In this document: positions 55,888-64,000 of the stretch, piece by piece | How positions within the stretch are numbered: position 1 is the first letter of the stretch | Layout: the number at the start of each line of letters is the position of its first letter | Assembly: GCA_001771315.1 (NCBI GenBank) | Contig: METK01000017.1 | Span: 1-64,000, forward strand | From: a candidate division TM6 bacterium RIFCSPHIGHO2_12_FULL_36_22 | GTDB taxonomy: Bacteria > Babelota > Babeliae > Babelales > UBA12409 | Reading direction: 5' to 3' | Length of the DNA stretch: 64,000 nt | Program-made: the position numbers and the translations under genes | The notes under the pieces: model-generated | The model's database searches: none | The model's input: only the letters and a program-made list of their open reading frames with translations | Told to the model about the DNA's origin: nothing

Positions 55888-56596
55888 GCTGCTGTAATAA
55901 CTCCTTGAATTGTGCGTAGCCTTTAGGGCAATTATGAATAAGGTCCCCAAGGAATATTCTCAAATCGGTACAGAAGCTATCAAGTTCCTGTAAAGAATGA
56001 ATATTTTTATCAAATACTTTTATTTCATCACCACCATGACAGTCTGCCCACTTCAGTAAAAAAGTATGCATACGTTTTCTTTTTTCAACCCATTCTTCCA
56101 TAATTGGTAACACAATCCATTGGGTGGCTCCTACCTGATCAACAAATGGTTGAAGTTGTTCAATGATATCTTTTTTAGCTTTTTTTAATAATTCCACAAA
56201 TTGTATATTACCGGGATTGTCTCGTTCAAACTTAACCAGCTGATGAATGCCATAACCAACTCCATTATATACGTAACGGCCAATACGCTTGCCAGTTTTT
56301 TTGTCTAACTTACCAACCTGCTTATCAAGAATATCTCTAATAATGACCATTGATTCTTTGATGTTCAGACCATCGATCATAAATGGAATACCATCAAGCC
56401 TCTTAAGAAGTTCATTTTCGAGCGTTATGTGATTATCCGCATTTTTATATCGTGTTGCAAAATCTGGATTATAAAACAAATATTCAAGCAATTCCATCAT
56501 GAAATCATGATTAGCAAAATGGCTCATATCACGCATATTTGGATACGTAGAAAAAATCGTAAAACTTGCTAATAAAATAACTTTTTTTATGTTCAC
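55871..56596 (-). CDS. Exported helical protein, unknown
   Basis: 241 residues from the GTG at 56596, seven bases after AGGAGT; another GTG at 56602 is too close to it. Leader at 1-19. The mature protein is helical and charged, with pieces such as FYNPDFATRYKNADNHITLE and FVDQVGATQWIVLPIMEEW. Two Cys are in the last third, near CHGGD and SFCTDL. No family recognised. It sits between a barrel protein and recD2 in the minus-strand operon. Confidence 0.6.
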   Translation of the reverse strand: MNIKKVILLASFTIFSTYPNMRDMSHFANHDFMMELLEYLFYNPDFATRYKNADNHITLENELLKRLDGIPFMIDGLNIKESMVIIRDILDKQVGKLDKKTGKRIGRYVYNGVGYGIHQLVKFERDNPGNIQFVELLKKAKKDIIEQLQPFVDQVGATQWIVLPIMEEWVEKRKRMHTFLLKWADCHGGDEIKVFDKNIHSLQELDSFCTDLRIFLGDLIHNCPKGYAQFKELLQQHENNK

Positions 56597-56630
56597 AACC
56601 ACACTCCTATGTTTTTTAAAAGACTGTACA

Positions 56631-58349
56631 CTAGAAGTTGAAAGTTAATCCAGCCATGAGTGTAAAATCTTTGCCGATACCATGATTACCTACAGTAATA
56701 TCGCCGCCAAGTGAAAATGTCAAATCATGTTTTTGTGTGAAACGTTTGTAATTAACCAAACCAACCAATTTGTTCTGATGAGCAGCAGAGCGTTCAGCTT
56801 TGTGAATATATTCTCCGAGAGGGAATGTTCCTTCAAATGTAGTAATAAAATCTCCTGGTACCGTTTCTAATGGCGTTGCTTGGATTGCATATCGGTCCGT
56901 ATATGTATTATTTGATTGTTCAATATTTTCTCGTTGAAGCCACCAGAAATCATATCCAAAAAGAATAGTCCAGTTATCGGTAACACGAAACTCTGGTGCA
57001 ATAGTTAACTGTATCTTTGCTCTACTAGAAAGTAGTGAGTTGGATTTGTTCGGTCCAAATTTTTCTTGTACCAATTCACTCATGTATGCTAATCGATTAC
57101 TTGCTTCTTGTTCAGATATTTCATCTCCTGTGTCGGGGTTAACTGTAGTAAAAATAGCTGTGCTTAATCCTTCTAGATCTCGTTTTGCAAGTATAAAGCA
57201 TGTCCTTTTATGACCGAATAAATAGTCAAAACAGAAACGTGTTTTTAGTGTAACTCGTTCTTGTAGATGAAATTGTGGTTCAATAAACCAGCCCAGAGCC
57301 CATTGTTGCTCTTGGCCTATAGGTGGAACTAAGAGGTTGGCAGATAGCCAATCCAAGACACGTATGCCAAACTCTTTTTTTTGATTATCAAGATAAGCAT
57401 TAATTTCTTCTTTGAGATTTTGATCAGAGGTGGTTGAGGCAACTACATAGTTACAGAAAAAGTTTTCAAGATTTACAAATGCAGGTTCGCTGATTTTTTT
57501 AAAATTTCTCCCATAAATACCTCGTGTTACAGTTGATGTTGGTATAGTAATTTGCGTTCCAAGAGTAAGAAGAAATGTATCTTGTTCCCAACATTTGTAT
57601 GCTGCCGATAGGCGTAGATCACCAAGACCTAAAACATCACCGATTAAGTGATCTTGAATAAAAGATGAATCATCGTTTGGTCCTGAACCTTCGCCAAAAA
57701 TATTATTAGTTTTTAACTCATTCTTTTCTTGCGCTGTTGCATTGTAGTGTCGAATGAAGTAATAGAGTGGCACTTGAAAGCCAGCATAAAGACCGCAACC
57801 AAATTGTTGTCGACCTTGAAACATAAATCCAAGCTTTGCTTCTCGCATAGTAAAATTTTCAAAGAGACGTACAACTTTCACTAAATCGAAATTAAAAATT
57901 TTTCCAAATTGACCTAGGACACGAAGAGTATTTTCTTCGCTTAATGCAATATATCCATCGATGGTAGTACTATTTTCTGAAAAATGCATTTTATCCATCC
58001 AGTTCAAAAAAAGACTAGCATAAAAAAAACTTTGTCCATTGTTGAACTTGATAAAGCAAGGTTGATCACAAATATACCGAGTTATTGGTGTATTGGTATG
58101 AAGATATATATTTAGTTTAAGTGTATCAACAAGTGCGGTTGGCAGTCCTGGTATAGCTGCAAGCCCATCTATAATAGCTATTGCACCTAAAGCGCAGGGG
58201 CGTTCAGTAATATCATCGAAGCACTCACCTTTTTCATCAGCTTCCATGCTGAATTCATCCCATCCAAAATCTTCACCAAAATCATCCACTGCAAAAATGG
58301 GTAGGCAGATGAGTAATGCAAACAAGGATGTCGTTAACTTCTTTATCAT
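56631..58349 (-). CDS. Outer-membrane beta-barrel-like protein
   Basis: 572 residues with a leader at 1-20 (FAVDDFGED). Long stretches of alternating strand pattern and a final Phe (LMAGLTFNF) indicate an outer-membrane barrel. It holds nine or so Cys (early GEC, RPC and ICDQPC), mostly in the first 100 residues and in strands. It resembles the protein at 36703 in layout rather than in clear sequence. It is the first gene of the minus-strand operon that runs to 52476. Confidence 0.7.
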   Translation of the reverse strand: MIKKLTTSLFALLICLPIFAVDDFGEDFGWDEFSMEADEKGECFDDITERPCALGAIAIIDGLAAIPGLPTALVDTLKLNIYLHTNTPITRYICDQPCFIKFNNGQSFFYASLFLNWMDKMHFSENSTTIDGYIALSEENTLRVLGQFGKIFNFDLVKVVRLFENFTMREAKLGFMFQGRQQFGCGLYAGFQVPLYYFIRHYNATAQEKNELKTNNIFGEGSGPNDDSSFIQDHLIGDVLGLGDLRLSAAYKCWEQDTFLLTLGTQITIPTSTVTRGIYGRNFKKISEPAFVNLENFFCNYVVASTTSDQNLKEEINAYLDNQKKEFGIRVLDWLSANLLVPPIGQEQQWALGWFIEPQFHLQERVTLKTRFCFDYLFGHKRTCFILAKRDLEGLSTAIFTTVNPDTGDEISEQEASNRLAYMSELVQEKFGPNKSNSLLSSRAKIQLTIAPEFRVTDNWTILFGYDFWWLQRENIEQSNNTYTDRYAIQATPLETVPGDFITTFEGTFPLGEYIHKAERSAAHQNKLVGLVNYKRFTQKHDLTFSLGGDITVGNHGIGKDFTLMAGLTFNF

Positions 58350-58610
58350 ACAAAACCTGGTTTTTTTTCTATCTTATTTTTAATCATGAAGGGCGTAATA
58401 TTTAGACGCTACCATATTACACATAAGATGAATATTGTTTTTGTAAAGTCCCCAAATAAATTCTTTTTTGTCATTGATATTATACCATACTTTAACTATT
58501 GTGACAAAGGTAGCCGCCTTATAAAAGGATCGTTTGCGCATACAATTATTTTTGCGATATACTAAATTTTGAAGGAAAATTTAAGATTTATATGGCCTGG
58601 AAAGGGGAAT

Positions 58611-59357
58611 ATGAGCGTTCAGACGGAAATATCAAACATTAAACGATTCATTATTGAGGGTAATATAGGGGCCGGAAAGTCTACTTTTTTAAAAATTTTA
58701 GAACAGCATTTGGCTATTGAGGGGGTCTTGGAGCCTCATGCTAAATGGCAAGATGTGGGAGATGGTGAGAACCTATTAGATCTATTTTATAAGGATACTC
58801 CACGGTGGGCCTATACCTTTCAAACGTATGCTTTTGTGACTCGTGTACTTGAACAAGAGCAGCGGGCATTGAAGGCGATTTCTTCTGTTCAAATTTTAGA
58901 ACGGTCTGTTTTTTCAGATAGATTCTGTTTTGCAAAAAATTGTTATGAAATGGGTCTGATGAGTTCCTTGGAATGGCAATTGTATCAAGATTGGTTTCAG
59001 TGGCTTGTTGAGGGGTATACTATTAAGCCGGCTGGGTTTATTTATTTACAGACTGATCCTGATGTATGTTATGAACGTTTGGTAAAACGCAACCGCCATG
59101 AAGAATCATCCGTATCTTTAGATTATTTAACTAAATTGCATAATAAGCATCAACAATGGCTTGTAGAAAAGAAGGATGAAGTTTCATTTTTGCAAGATGT
59201 ACCAGTTCTTGTTTTGCATTGCAATCAAGAATTTGAAAAAAATCTTGATGAACAGCAAGCGCATATCAGTAAAATTGCTGAATTTTATAAAATTTTATAT
59301 CGGAATTATTCACCATTTTATTCAAGTGGTAAAGCCTCTACAATAAATATGTTGTAA
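58611..59357 (+). CDS. Deoxynucleoside kinase
   Basis: 248 residues; the ATG at 58611 follows AAAGGGGAAT, and a longer frame upstream has no such site. P-loop GNIGAGKS (17-24). Other features are LERSVFSDRFCFAKN, typical of deoxyadenosine/deoxyguanosine kinases, and KPAGFIYLQTDPDVCYERL with the lid residues KRNRHEE. It phosphorylates deoxynucleosides, letting a cell with limited purine synthesis use salvaged host nucleosides. Subtype (dAK, dGK or dNK) is not certain. The atp genes follow after 47 bases. Confidence 0.9.
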   Translation: MSVQTEISNIKRFIIEGNIGAGKSTFLKILEQHLAIEGVLEPHAKWQDVGDGENLLDLFYKDTPRWAYTFQTYAFVTRVLEQEQRALKAISSVQILERSVFSDRFCFAKNCYEMGLMSSLEWQLYQDWFQWLVEGYTIKPAGFIYLQTDPDVCYERLVKRNRHEESSVSLDYLTKLHNKHQQWLVEKKDEVSFLQDVPVLVLHCNQEFEKNLDEQQAHISKIAEFYKILYRNYSPFYSSGKASTINML

Positions 59358-59404
59358 TTTTTTTCTAAAAAGGATTACAATAAGAAAAATCAGAAAGGTG
59401 AATC

Positions 59405-59650
59405 ATGACTGAAGGAATTTTTCTTGCGAAGGCTGCAGCGTATATTGGTGCAGGATTTGCAGTAGCTATCGGCAGTATTGGGCCAGCATTGGGTCAAGGT
59501 ATGGTTGGTAAACAAGCATGTGAAGCTATTGGCAAAAATCCTGAGGGTACAGGCAAGATTCGTTTGACGATGATTTTGGCAATGTCGTTTATTGAGTCTG
59601 CAGCAATTTATGCATTAGTGATAGCTCTCTTATTGATTTTCTACAGCTAG
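59405..59650 (+). CDS. atpE: F-type ATP synthase subunit c
   Basis: 81 residues, two membrane helices with the polar loop at about 41-51. The ion-binding Glu is E64 in SFIESAAIYALV. Gln31 (ALGQGMVG), E64, S65 and Y69 match the Na+-coordinating set of the Ilyobacter tartaricus c subunit with a shift of one position; the fifth, Thr, is Ala66 here. Chloroplast-type H+ rings also have the GQG and the Glu, so coupling ion is open. It is the first atp gene; subunit a is not upstream. Confidence 0.93.
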   Translation: MTEGIFLAKAAAYIGAGFAVAIGSIGPALGQGMVGKQACEAIGKNPEGTGKIRLTMILAMSFIESAAIYALVIALLLIFYS

Positions 59651-59659
59651 TTTGATTCT

Positions 59660-60010
59660 ATGTTAGCGCTTAATATTACGATTTTCATACAGATGATCCA
59701 TTTCTGGATAATTTTTTACCTACTGACGCGTTGGCTTTGGCGTCCAGCGCTAAAGGTTATTGTCAAAGAAGAGCAGGAGCAACAATCTTTGGAAGATAAG
59801 ATTGCTGCACAACAAAAAATTGTTGAAAATAATGAGCATCGACAAGAACGATTGTGGAATATTGCTCGACAGCAATTTGCAAAGACTATTCCATCACTAA
59901 AACCAATTAAAAAACGGGTATATGAGATTTCTGTTATGAATGCAAATCAAAAAAAAGATATTGAGCATGATATATTAACGTTCATAGTTTCAGAGGTTGA
60001 TCATGTATGA
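59660..60010 (+). CDS. atpF: ATP synthase b-type subunit (b or b')
   Basis: 116 residues with one N-terminal membrane helix (about 5-23) and a charged helical rest (KVIVKEEQEQQSLEDK). This is the layout of a stator b subunit but short; typical b has about 156. It is followed by another b-type gene overlapping by eight bases. Together they would form a b/b' heterodimer. It follows atpE by nine bases. Which of the two is b' cannot be settled. Confidence 0.75.
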   Translation: MLALNITIFIQMIHFWIIFYLLTRWLWRPALKVIVKEEQEQQSLEDKIAAQQKIVENNEHRQERLWNIARQQFAKTIPSLKPIKKRVYEISVMNANQKKDIEHDILTFIVSEVDHV

Positions 60011-60494
60011 TACGACAGTTATACTTTTTTGGATATTTCGTTGGCTTAACATTATCGCGATTCTTCTAGTAGCGGCATATTTTTTTCGGAAAAAGCTTTT
60101 ACATGCGATAAAGGACAAGATTGCTCAAAGGCGAAATTTTTTTCAATCGTTATATCAACAATTAGAAAAAACCGTGCTTAAAAATGTGTCAATTAATAAA
60201 AGTATTGATGTTCAACAACAAGATTCAGCACAATTGCTTAAGAAAGCCGAACAGTGGTCTCATGCCGTTGCAATAGTGCAAAGGGAGTATGAAGAAGTAT
60301 ATGAACAGCGATTAAAAAAAATGATAAGATATCGCGAAGAGCAGCTTGAACATTTTGCAATGCAACAAGCATGCAAAGATATTGTTCCTATAGCACTCAA
60401 GGATGCAAAAGCTACATTAAAAAAGAAATTTGAAAAATCTGAAGTTCAAACAAAATATATGAATGATCTTATTTCATTTATGAAAAAGAACTAG
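60003..60494 (+). CDS. ATP synthase b-type subunit (second)
   Basis: 163 residues from the ATG at 60003, six bases after AGAGG; a TTG at 59997 is less likely. One N-terminal membrane helix (about 6-26), then a long Lys/Gln/Glu helix to the end. It is the second stator subunit, next to the shorter gene at 59660, and overlaps it by eight bases. atpH follows after four bases. Confidence 0.75.
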   Translation: MYDTTVILFWIFRWLNIIAILLVAAYFFRKKLLHAIKDKIAQRRNFFQSLYQQLEKTVLKNVSINKSIDVQQQDSAQLLKKAEQWSHAVAIVQREYEEVYEQRLKKMIRYREEQLEHFAMQQACKDIVPIALKDAKATLKKKFEKSEVQTKYMNDLISFMKKN

Positions 60495-60498
60495 AAAA

Positions 60499-61041
60499 AT
60501 GAATGTTAATCAAGGTATTATTGCACAAAAATATGCACGAGCGTTTTACAATGTCTATGGACATGAAATTACGTTAGATTCGTTTTGGATATTGAGATCT
60601 GCTGGTTCATATCTTAGGTATATTCCTGGAGTCCTTTTCTTTTTGACTTTAGTAGATATTGATAATAAAGTTCGTGAAGAGATGATTAACGTTCTATTAA
60701 CAAAGCTGAAACTTCCCCTTTCTTTTGCTCGATTAATTCAATTATTGATGCTACATCGAAGAATTTTTCTTTTGCCGATGGTTTTACAGTTTCTTGTGGA
60801 TTTATGCCAAGAACAACATAAAGCGTTATTGTTTACTATTTCAACATCTGAGCAACTTAAAAATGATGCAGACAAGCACGAAATAGAACGATTTTTGCAT
60901 AGACTGAGTGGTTGTCATATACTAGCGGAGTATACCCTTGATACAAATTTAATAGCAGGGGTTCGGGCACTTAATAAAAATTATTTATGGGAATATTCAA
61001 TAGAAAGTAAAATGTGGTCTATTACAAACTCGTTGGTGTAA
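60499..61041 (+). CDS. atpH: F-type ATP synthase subunit delta
   Basis: 180 residues, soluble. The delta (OSCP) fold is seen from IAQKYARAFYNVYGHEI at the start to the C-terminal LDTNLIAGVRALNKNYLWEY, the conserved I-x-G-V element. It links the stator b subunits to alpha3beta3. It lies between the b genes and atpA, its usual place. Sequence is diverged but the position confirms it. Confidence 0.88.
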   Translation: MNVNQGIIAQKYARAFYNVYGHEITLDSFWILRSAGSYLRYIPGVLFFLTLVDIDNKVREEMINVLLTKLKLPLSFARLIQLLMLHRRIFLLPMVLQFLVDLCQEQHKALLFTISTSEQLKNDADKHEIERFLHRLSGCHILAEYTLDTNLIAGVRALNKNYLWEYSIESKMWSITNSLV

Positions 61042-61044
61042 AGA

Positions 61045-62547
61045 ATGGATATTAAATATACCGATATTGTTTCACTGTTTGAAAATGCTTTAGCACAAAA
61101 GCCCCAGAAAGAACTTGATGAGGTTGGCATTGTCTTGCAGGTTGGTGATAATATTTGTCGCGTTCATGGACTAAAAAATGCTCTCTATGGAGAAGTTATT
61201 AATTTTGAGGGTGGAAATAAAGGTATAATCTTCAATCTTGATGAAGATTACGTTTCGATCTTTTTATTGTATAACCATATTCCTGTAGAAGAGAGTGAAG
61301 TAGTAAAGCGTACAGGACACATGTTCAAGTGTGGTGTTAGTATGGATCTTTTGGGCCGTGTTATTAACGTACTCGATGTACCGCTTGATAGTATGGGACC
61401 GATTAAGTTTGAAGAGTACAGAAATATTGAGCAACCGATAGCAGGTGTTGTTGATCGAATGCCTATTTCACAATCTTTATCAACAGGAACATTGTCTATA
61501 GATTCATTAGTACCGATTGGTCGAGGCCAACGAGAACTGATTATTGGCAATAGGAATACTGGAAAAACCGCACTTGCGATTAATGCAATTTTGAGTCAAA
61601 AGAATAAACAAGTTTATTCTATCTATGTTTCTATTGGTCAGCGCCAAGCTAATGTTGCGCGTTTAGTGCAGACACTTCAGCAACAGGGTGTCATGGATAA
61701 TTCTGTTGTTGTTGCTGCAGATGCAGGTGATCCAGTATTAACACAATATCTGGCACCATTTGTGGGATGTACAATAGCAGAATATTTTAGGTCTAAGGGT
61801 TTTGATGTACTTATTGTATATGATGATTTAACGAATCATGCGACAGCATATCGTGAAATGTCATTGCTTTTGCGTCGACCACCAGGACGTGAAGCTTATC
61901 CAGGAGATGTTTTCTATCTTCATTCACGCTTGCTTGAGCGAGCAGGAAGATTGCTTGGAGGTTTTTCTATAACCGCCTTACCAATTGTTCAAATTCAGGC
62001 AGATGATATTACGGCTTATATTCCTACTAACCTAATATCGATTACTGATGGTCAAATTTTTTTAGATACGCGGCTATTTAACCAGGGTATTCGCCCTGCC
62101 GTTAACGTTGGATTATCAGTGTCTCGTGTTGGTGGTGCTGCGCAAACACCAGCTATAAAGCGAATGACCAAATCATTGCGACTTGAGCTTGCTCAATATA
62201 ATGAGTTATTGGATTTTGCTCAATTTGGAACGGAGCTTGATGAGATATCACAGCGACGTCTTGCTCGTGGAGAACGTGCGGTAGAGTTACTTAAGCAAGC
62301 GCAATTTGTGAGTTACACATTTGTTGATGAATGTCTTATGCTCTTTCTTTTAAAAGAGAAATTTTTAGATATTTTACCAGTTAAGCAGATACATGAATTT
62401 GCAACGCACTTCGTTAGCTTTGTACAAAACATTTATAAAGAATTCTATGATACCATCTATAAGTCTCAAGAGATTACTGATGATCAGTATCAAGAGATGT
62501 TTAAGATTGCACGTGAGTTTTCTAAATTATATGTACCAAAAAAATAG
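61045..62547 (+). CDS. atpA: F-type ATP synthase subunit alpha
   Basis: 500 residues, three bases after atpH. The P-loop is GNRNTGKTA, slightly changed from the usual GDRQTGKTA. The Arg of the catalytic interface is kept in VGLSVSRVGGAAQTPAIKRM, and SITDGQIFLDTRLFNQGIRP is the family signature. The beta-barrel start and helical C-terminal domain are complete. Subunits gamma, beta and epsilon, which normally follow, are absent; the next gene is on the other strand, so the operon is split. Confidence 0.97.
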   Translation: MDIKYTDIVSLFENALAQKPQKELDEVGIVLQVGDNICRVHGLKNALYGEVINFEGGNKGIIFNLDEDYVSIFLLYNHIPVEESEVVKRTGHMFKCGVSMDLLGRVINVLDVPLDSMGPIKFEEYRNIEQPIAGVVDRMPISQSLSTGTLSIDSLVPIGRGQRELIIGNRNTGKTALAINAILSQKNKQVYSIYVSIGQRQANVARLVQTLQQQGVMDNSVVVAADAGDPVLTQYLAPFVGCTIAEYFRSKGFDVLIVYDDLTNHATAYREMSLLLRRPPGREAYPGDVFYLHSRLLERAGRLLGGFSITALPIVQIQADDITAYIPTNLISITDGQIFLDTRLFNQGIRPAVNVGLSVSRVGGAAQTPAIKRMTKSLRLELAQYNELLDFAQFGTELDEISQRRLARGERAVELLKQAQFVSYTFVDECLMLFLLKEKFLDILPVKQIHEFATHFVSFVQNIYKEFYDTIYKSQEITDDQYQEMFKIAREFSKLYVPKK

Positions 62548-62586
62548 GTATGGTTACTGATTTTAACCGTGAGAATATTTTGTATG

Positions 62587-63906
62587 CTATGGTAAGGAGA
62601 ACTTAAATGGTAATAGTTCTTTGCAGAGTGATAAGCGGCGCTTTATGTCTTCTGAACTATCACCACCTAAGCTTATAATAGAGTACATGAAGCTTTTGCC
62701 ATCTTGTTCGATATCAGAGAGTCGTTTGCCCTCTTGAGCAAAAATACGGATATGAACGTCAGGAAGTAGCGCTTGTACATGACATTGATGCGCCAGATTA
62801 GGAATTTTGGTTACAAATTTGTCTTCAAATACTCTTAAAACACAGCTTGCAGCATATTTGAATTGTCCTTTTCGTTTGCTAGTTTTCGGTTTTTTACCCG
62901 CAGCAAGATCCATGAGTGCTCGATAGCTATTAATTCCATCAACCCGTTCATATAGATCGGCAAATTGAGAAGCCAAACGGGGGTTAACTTCAATGATTTT
63001 GATTGTATCATCTTTCGAATTATAGAAATATTCTATATTAAAGAAAGAATTATCAAATTTGGTACTTTGCATAAGTCTGATAGCTATATCGGCCATTCTA
63101 TCTTGAACTTCTATGGGCAGTGATGATGGATATTCAAAACGTTCAAATGAAATCGTTCCAGGATACATGATTGAATCAGTTACACCAAAGATATAGGGTT
63201 CACCATTGTATATATATCCTTCTATAGTAACTTGTTGTCCAGATAATAATTCCTCTGCTAGTAGATAATTGGCTGAAAGTGTGTAATTGCTGTATAGCTT
63301 GAGAGCATCATTGAGTGGTTCAAGAAATTCCTTTGAAGGCATGAGCTTTGTTCCGAGGGCCTGAAGCTGCTCAAATGAATCTATTTTTTGTGCCAATATA
63401 GAAAAGTATGACTTAACTGGTTTTATAAAGAGTGGGAATGATAGTTTAATGTTTTCACTTTTTATATTTTTCGGATCAATGAGCTGAAAATTTGGACATG
63501 CTTCAGGAACATGTTGTTGCTGTATAAGCCGAGAATAGTATTTGTGGTGGTAAGATAATACAGTTTGTGGATTTGGACCAGGTAGGCCAAGCTTGTGTGC
63601 TACAAGACATGAAACGAGGTTGCCTAAATAATCACGAGAAGAATATATTCCAACGATCGGAGTATGTTTTATTTGTTCGATACACGTATTGATACAATCA
63701 TTGAGCTTTGTTTTGGATGCGAATCTGCAATTTATGAGCTTGTAGTTATGTGTACCATGTAAATTTTCTTCATGATACTCATCAAGGGAAAGGGGTGCAA
63801 CAATAAGAATGGCGTTTTTGTTTTTATTTCGTAAAATCTCTTTAAAAATAAATAGGAAAGTAAGTAGGATTGTAATGCTGGTTAAGCTTAAAATTAGTAA
63901 TTTCAT
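62587..63906 (-). CDS. Membrane-anchored ATP-grasp protein
   Basis: 439 residues. An N-terminal hydrophobic helix (about 3-20) precedes an ATP-grasp fold: a PreATP domain with VGIYSSRDYLGNLVSCLVAH, LFIKPVKSYFS, LLAEELLSGQQVTIEGYIYN and the metal region FNIEYFYNSKDDTIKIIEVNP. It resembles carbamoyl-phosphate-synthetase-like ligases and amino-acid or peptide ligases. The substrate is unknown. The anchor is unusual for this family. It converges with atpA. Confidence 0.78.
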   Translation of the reverse strand: MKLLILSLTSITILLTFLFIFKEILRNKNKNAILIVAPLSLDEYHEENLHGTHNYKLINCRFASKTKLNDCINTCIEQIKHTPIVGIYSSRDYLGNLVSCLVAHKLGLPGPNPQTVLSYHHKYYSRLIQQQHVPEACPNFQLIDPKNIKSENIKLSFPLFIKPVKSYFSILAQKIDSFEQLQALGTKLMPSKEFLEPLNDALKLYSNYTLSANYLLAEELLSGQQVTIEGYIYNGEPYIFGVTDSIMYPGTISFERFEYPSSLPIEVQDRMADIAIRLMQSTKFDNSFFNIEYFYNSKDDTIKIIEVNPRLASQFADLYERVDGINSYRALMDLAAGKKPKTSKRKGQFKYAASCVLRVFEDKFVTKIPNLAHQCHVQALLPDVHIRIFAQEGKRLSDIEQDGKSFMYSIISLGGDSSEDIKRRLSLCKELLPFKFSLP

Positions 63907-63939
63907 TGAATAATTTCCTTGTTAAGAAAGAGATCATTT

Positions 63940-64000
63940 ATGATTAGATATGTTATTAAATCTGATGGCCAAAAAGAACGGTTTGATAAAGATAAGCTCG
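63940..64000 (+). CDS. ATP-cone protein, 5' end only (likely ribonucleotide reductase)
   Basis: Starts at ATG 63940 and runs off the window. The 20 visible residues, MIRYVIKSDGQKERFDKDKL, fit the ATP-cone domain found at the start of ribonucleotide reductase large subunits. NrdR is less likely because it starts with a zinc ribbon. It would fit with the deoxynucleoside kinase nearby in nucleotide supply. Confidence 0.6.
   Translation, partial: MIRYVIKSDGQKERFDKDKL

Noticed and set aside
62550-62572. Terminator after atpA
   Set aside because: GGTTA/TAACC stem of five to seven weak pairs and no T run; not enough to call.
1-64000. CRISPR array, insertion sequence, prophage or integrase
   Set aside because: No direct-repeat array, transposase, integrase or phage structural motif was found in any translated frame.

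Overview
The window is AT-rich, gene-dense bacterial chromosome (mostly short gaps, Shine-Dalgarno sites of AGGAG/AAGGA type, no introns). I see no tRNA, rRNA, CRISPR array, insertion sequence or phage gene. Housekeeping genes (leuS, rpsA, uvrB, recD2, efp, nusB, glyA, ndk, part of the F-type ATP synthase) show it is a bacterium. It probably has a Gram-negative envelope: two large proteins look like outer-membrane beta-barrels ending in Phe. Short genes, very many N-terminal signal peptides, an unusual set of glycosyltransferases, a deoxynucleoside kinase and Cys-rich surface proteins suggest a host-dependent lineage such as Candidatus Dependentiae (TM6/Babela-like). That placement is inference from gene character, not a search result.

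Layout. 1-220: a compact RNA fold and a promoter. 0.2-5.3 kb: a small exported protein, then wecB, wecC and a two-domain oxidoreductase for nucleotide-sugar synthesis. 5.4-19.0 kb: a glycan-assembly island with GT2, GT8-like and GT10 glycosyltransferases, an FkbM methyltransferase and a Wzx flippase fused to a GT2 enzyme. 19.0-22.5 kb: glyA, efp, nusB and a GDP-mannose-3,5-epimerase-like enzyme. 22.7-25.4 kb: two tandem Cys-rich mini-proteins, a methyltransferase and an exported orphan. 25.4-28.9 kb: ndk, rpsA and a GT4 glycosyltransferase. 29.0-35.7 kb: an exported stand-alone M41 peptidase, a shortened FtsH, uvrB and an exported M3 peptidase. 35.8-41.4 kb: an envelope-protein group (Cys-rich barrel, two paralogous small exported proteins, a coiled-coil protein). 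41.4-46.2 kb: transaldolase, an exported orphan, leuS. 46.3-52.5 kb: a possible small RNA, an exported orphan, a Nudix protein, a RecO-like protein and a very large MscS-type channel. 52.5-58.3 kb: a minus-strand operon of a barrel protein, an orphan, recD2, a zinc-site-degenerate amidase and a GerMN protein. 58.6-62.5 kb: deoxynucleoside kinase and atp genes c-b-b'-delta-alpha. 62.6-64 kb: a membrane-anchored ATP-grasp protein and the start of an ATP-cone gene.

The strongest unexplained pattern is in the glycan island. Most of its enzymes, including an NAD-dependent sugar-nucleotide epimerase, begin with a hydrophobic signal-like segment, although their donor substrates are normally cytosolic. 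The island also holds two copies of a GT8-like/GT2/GT10 gene trio, in the same map order but on opposite strands. Other notable points are an M41 peptidase without AAA domain beside a mini-FtsH, an amidase fold lacking its zinc histidines, Cys-rich envelope proteins, and a c-subunit with most residues of the Na+ binding signature.
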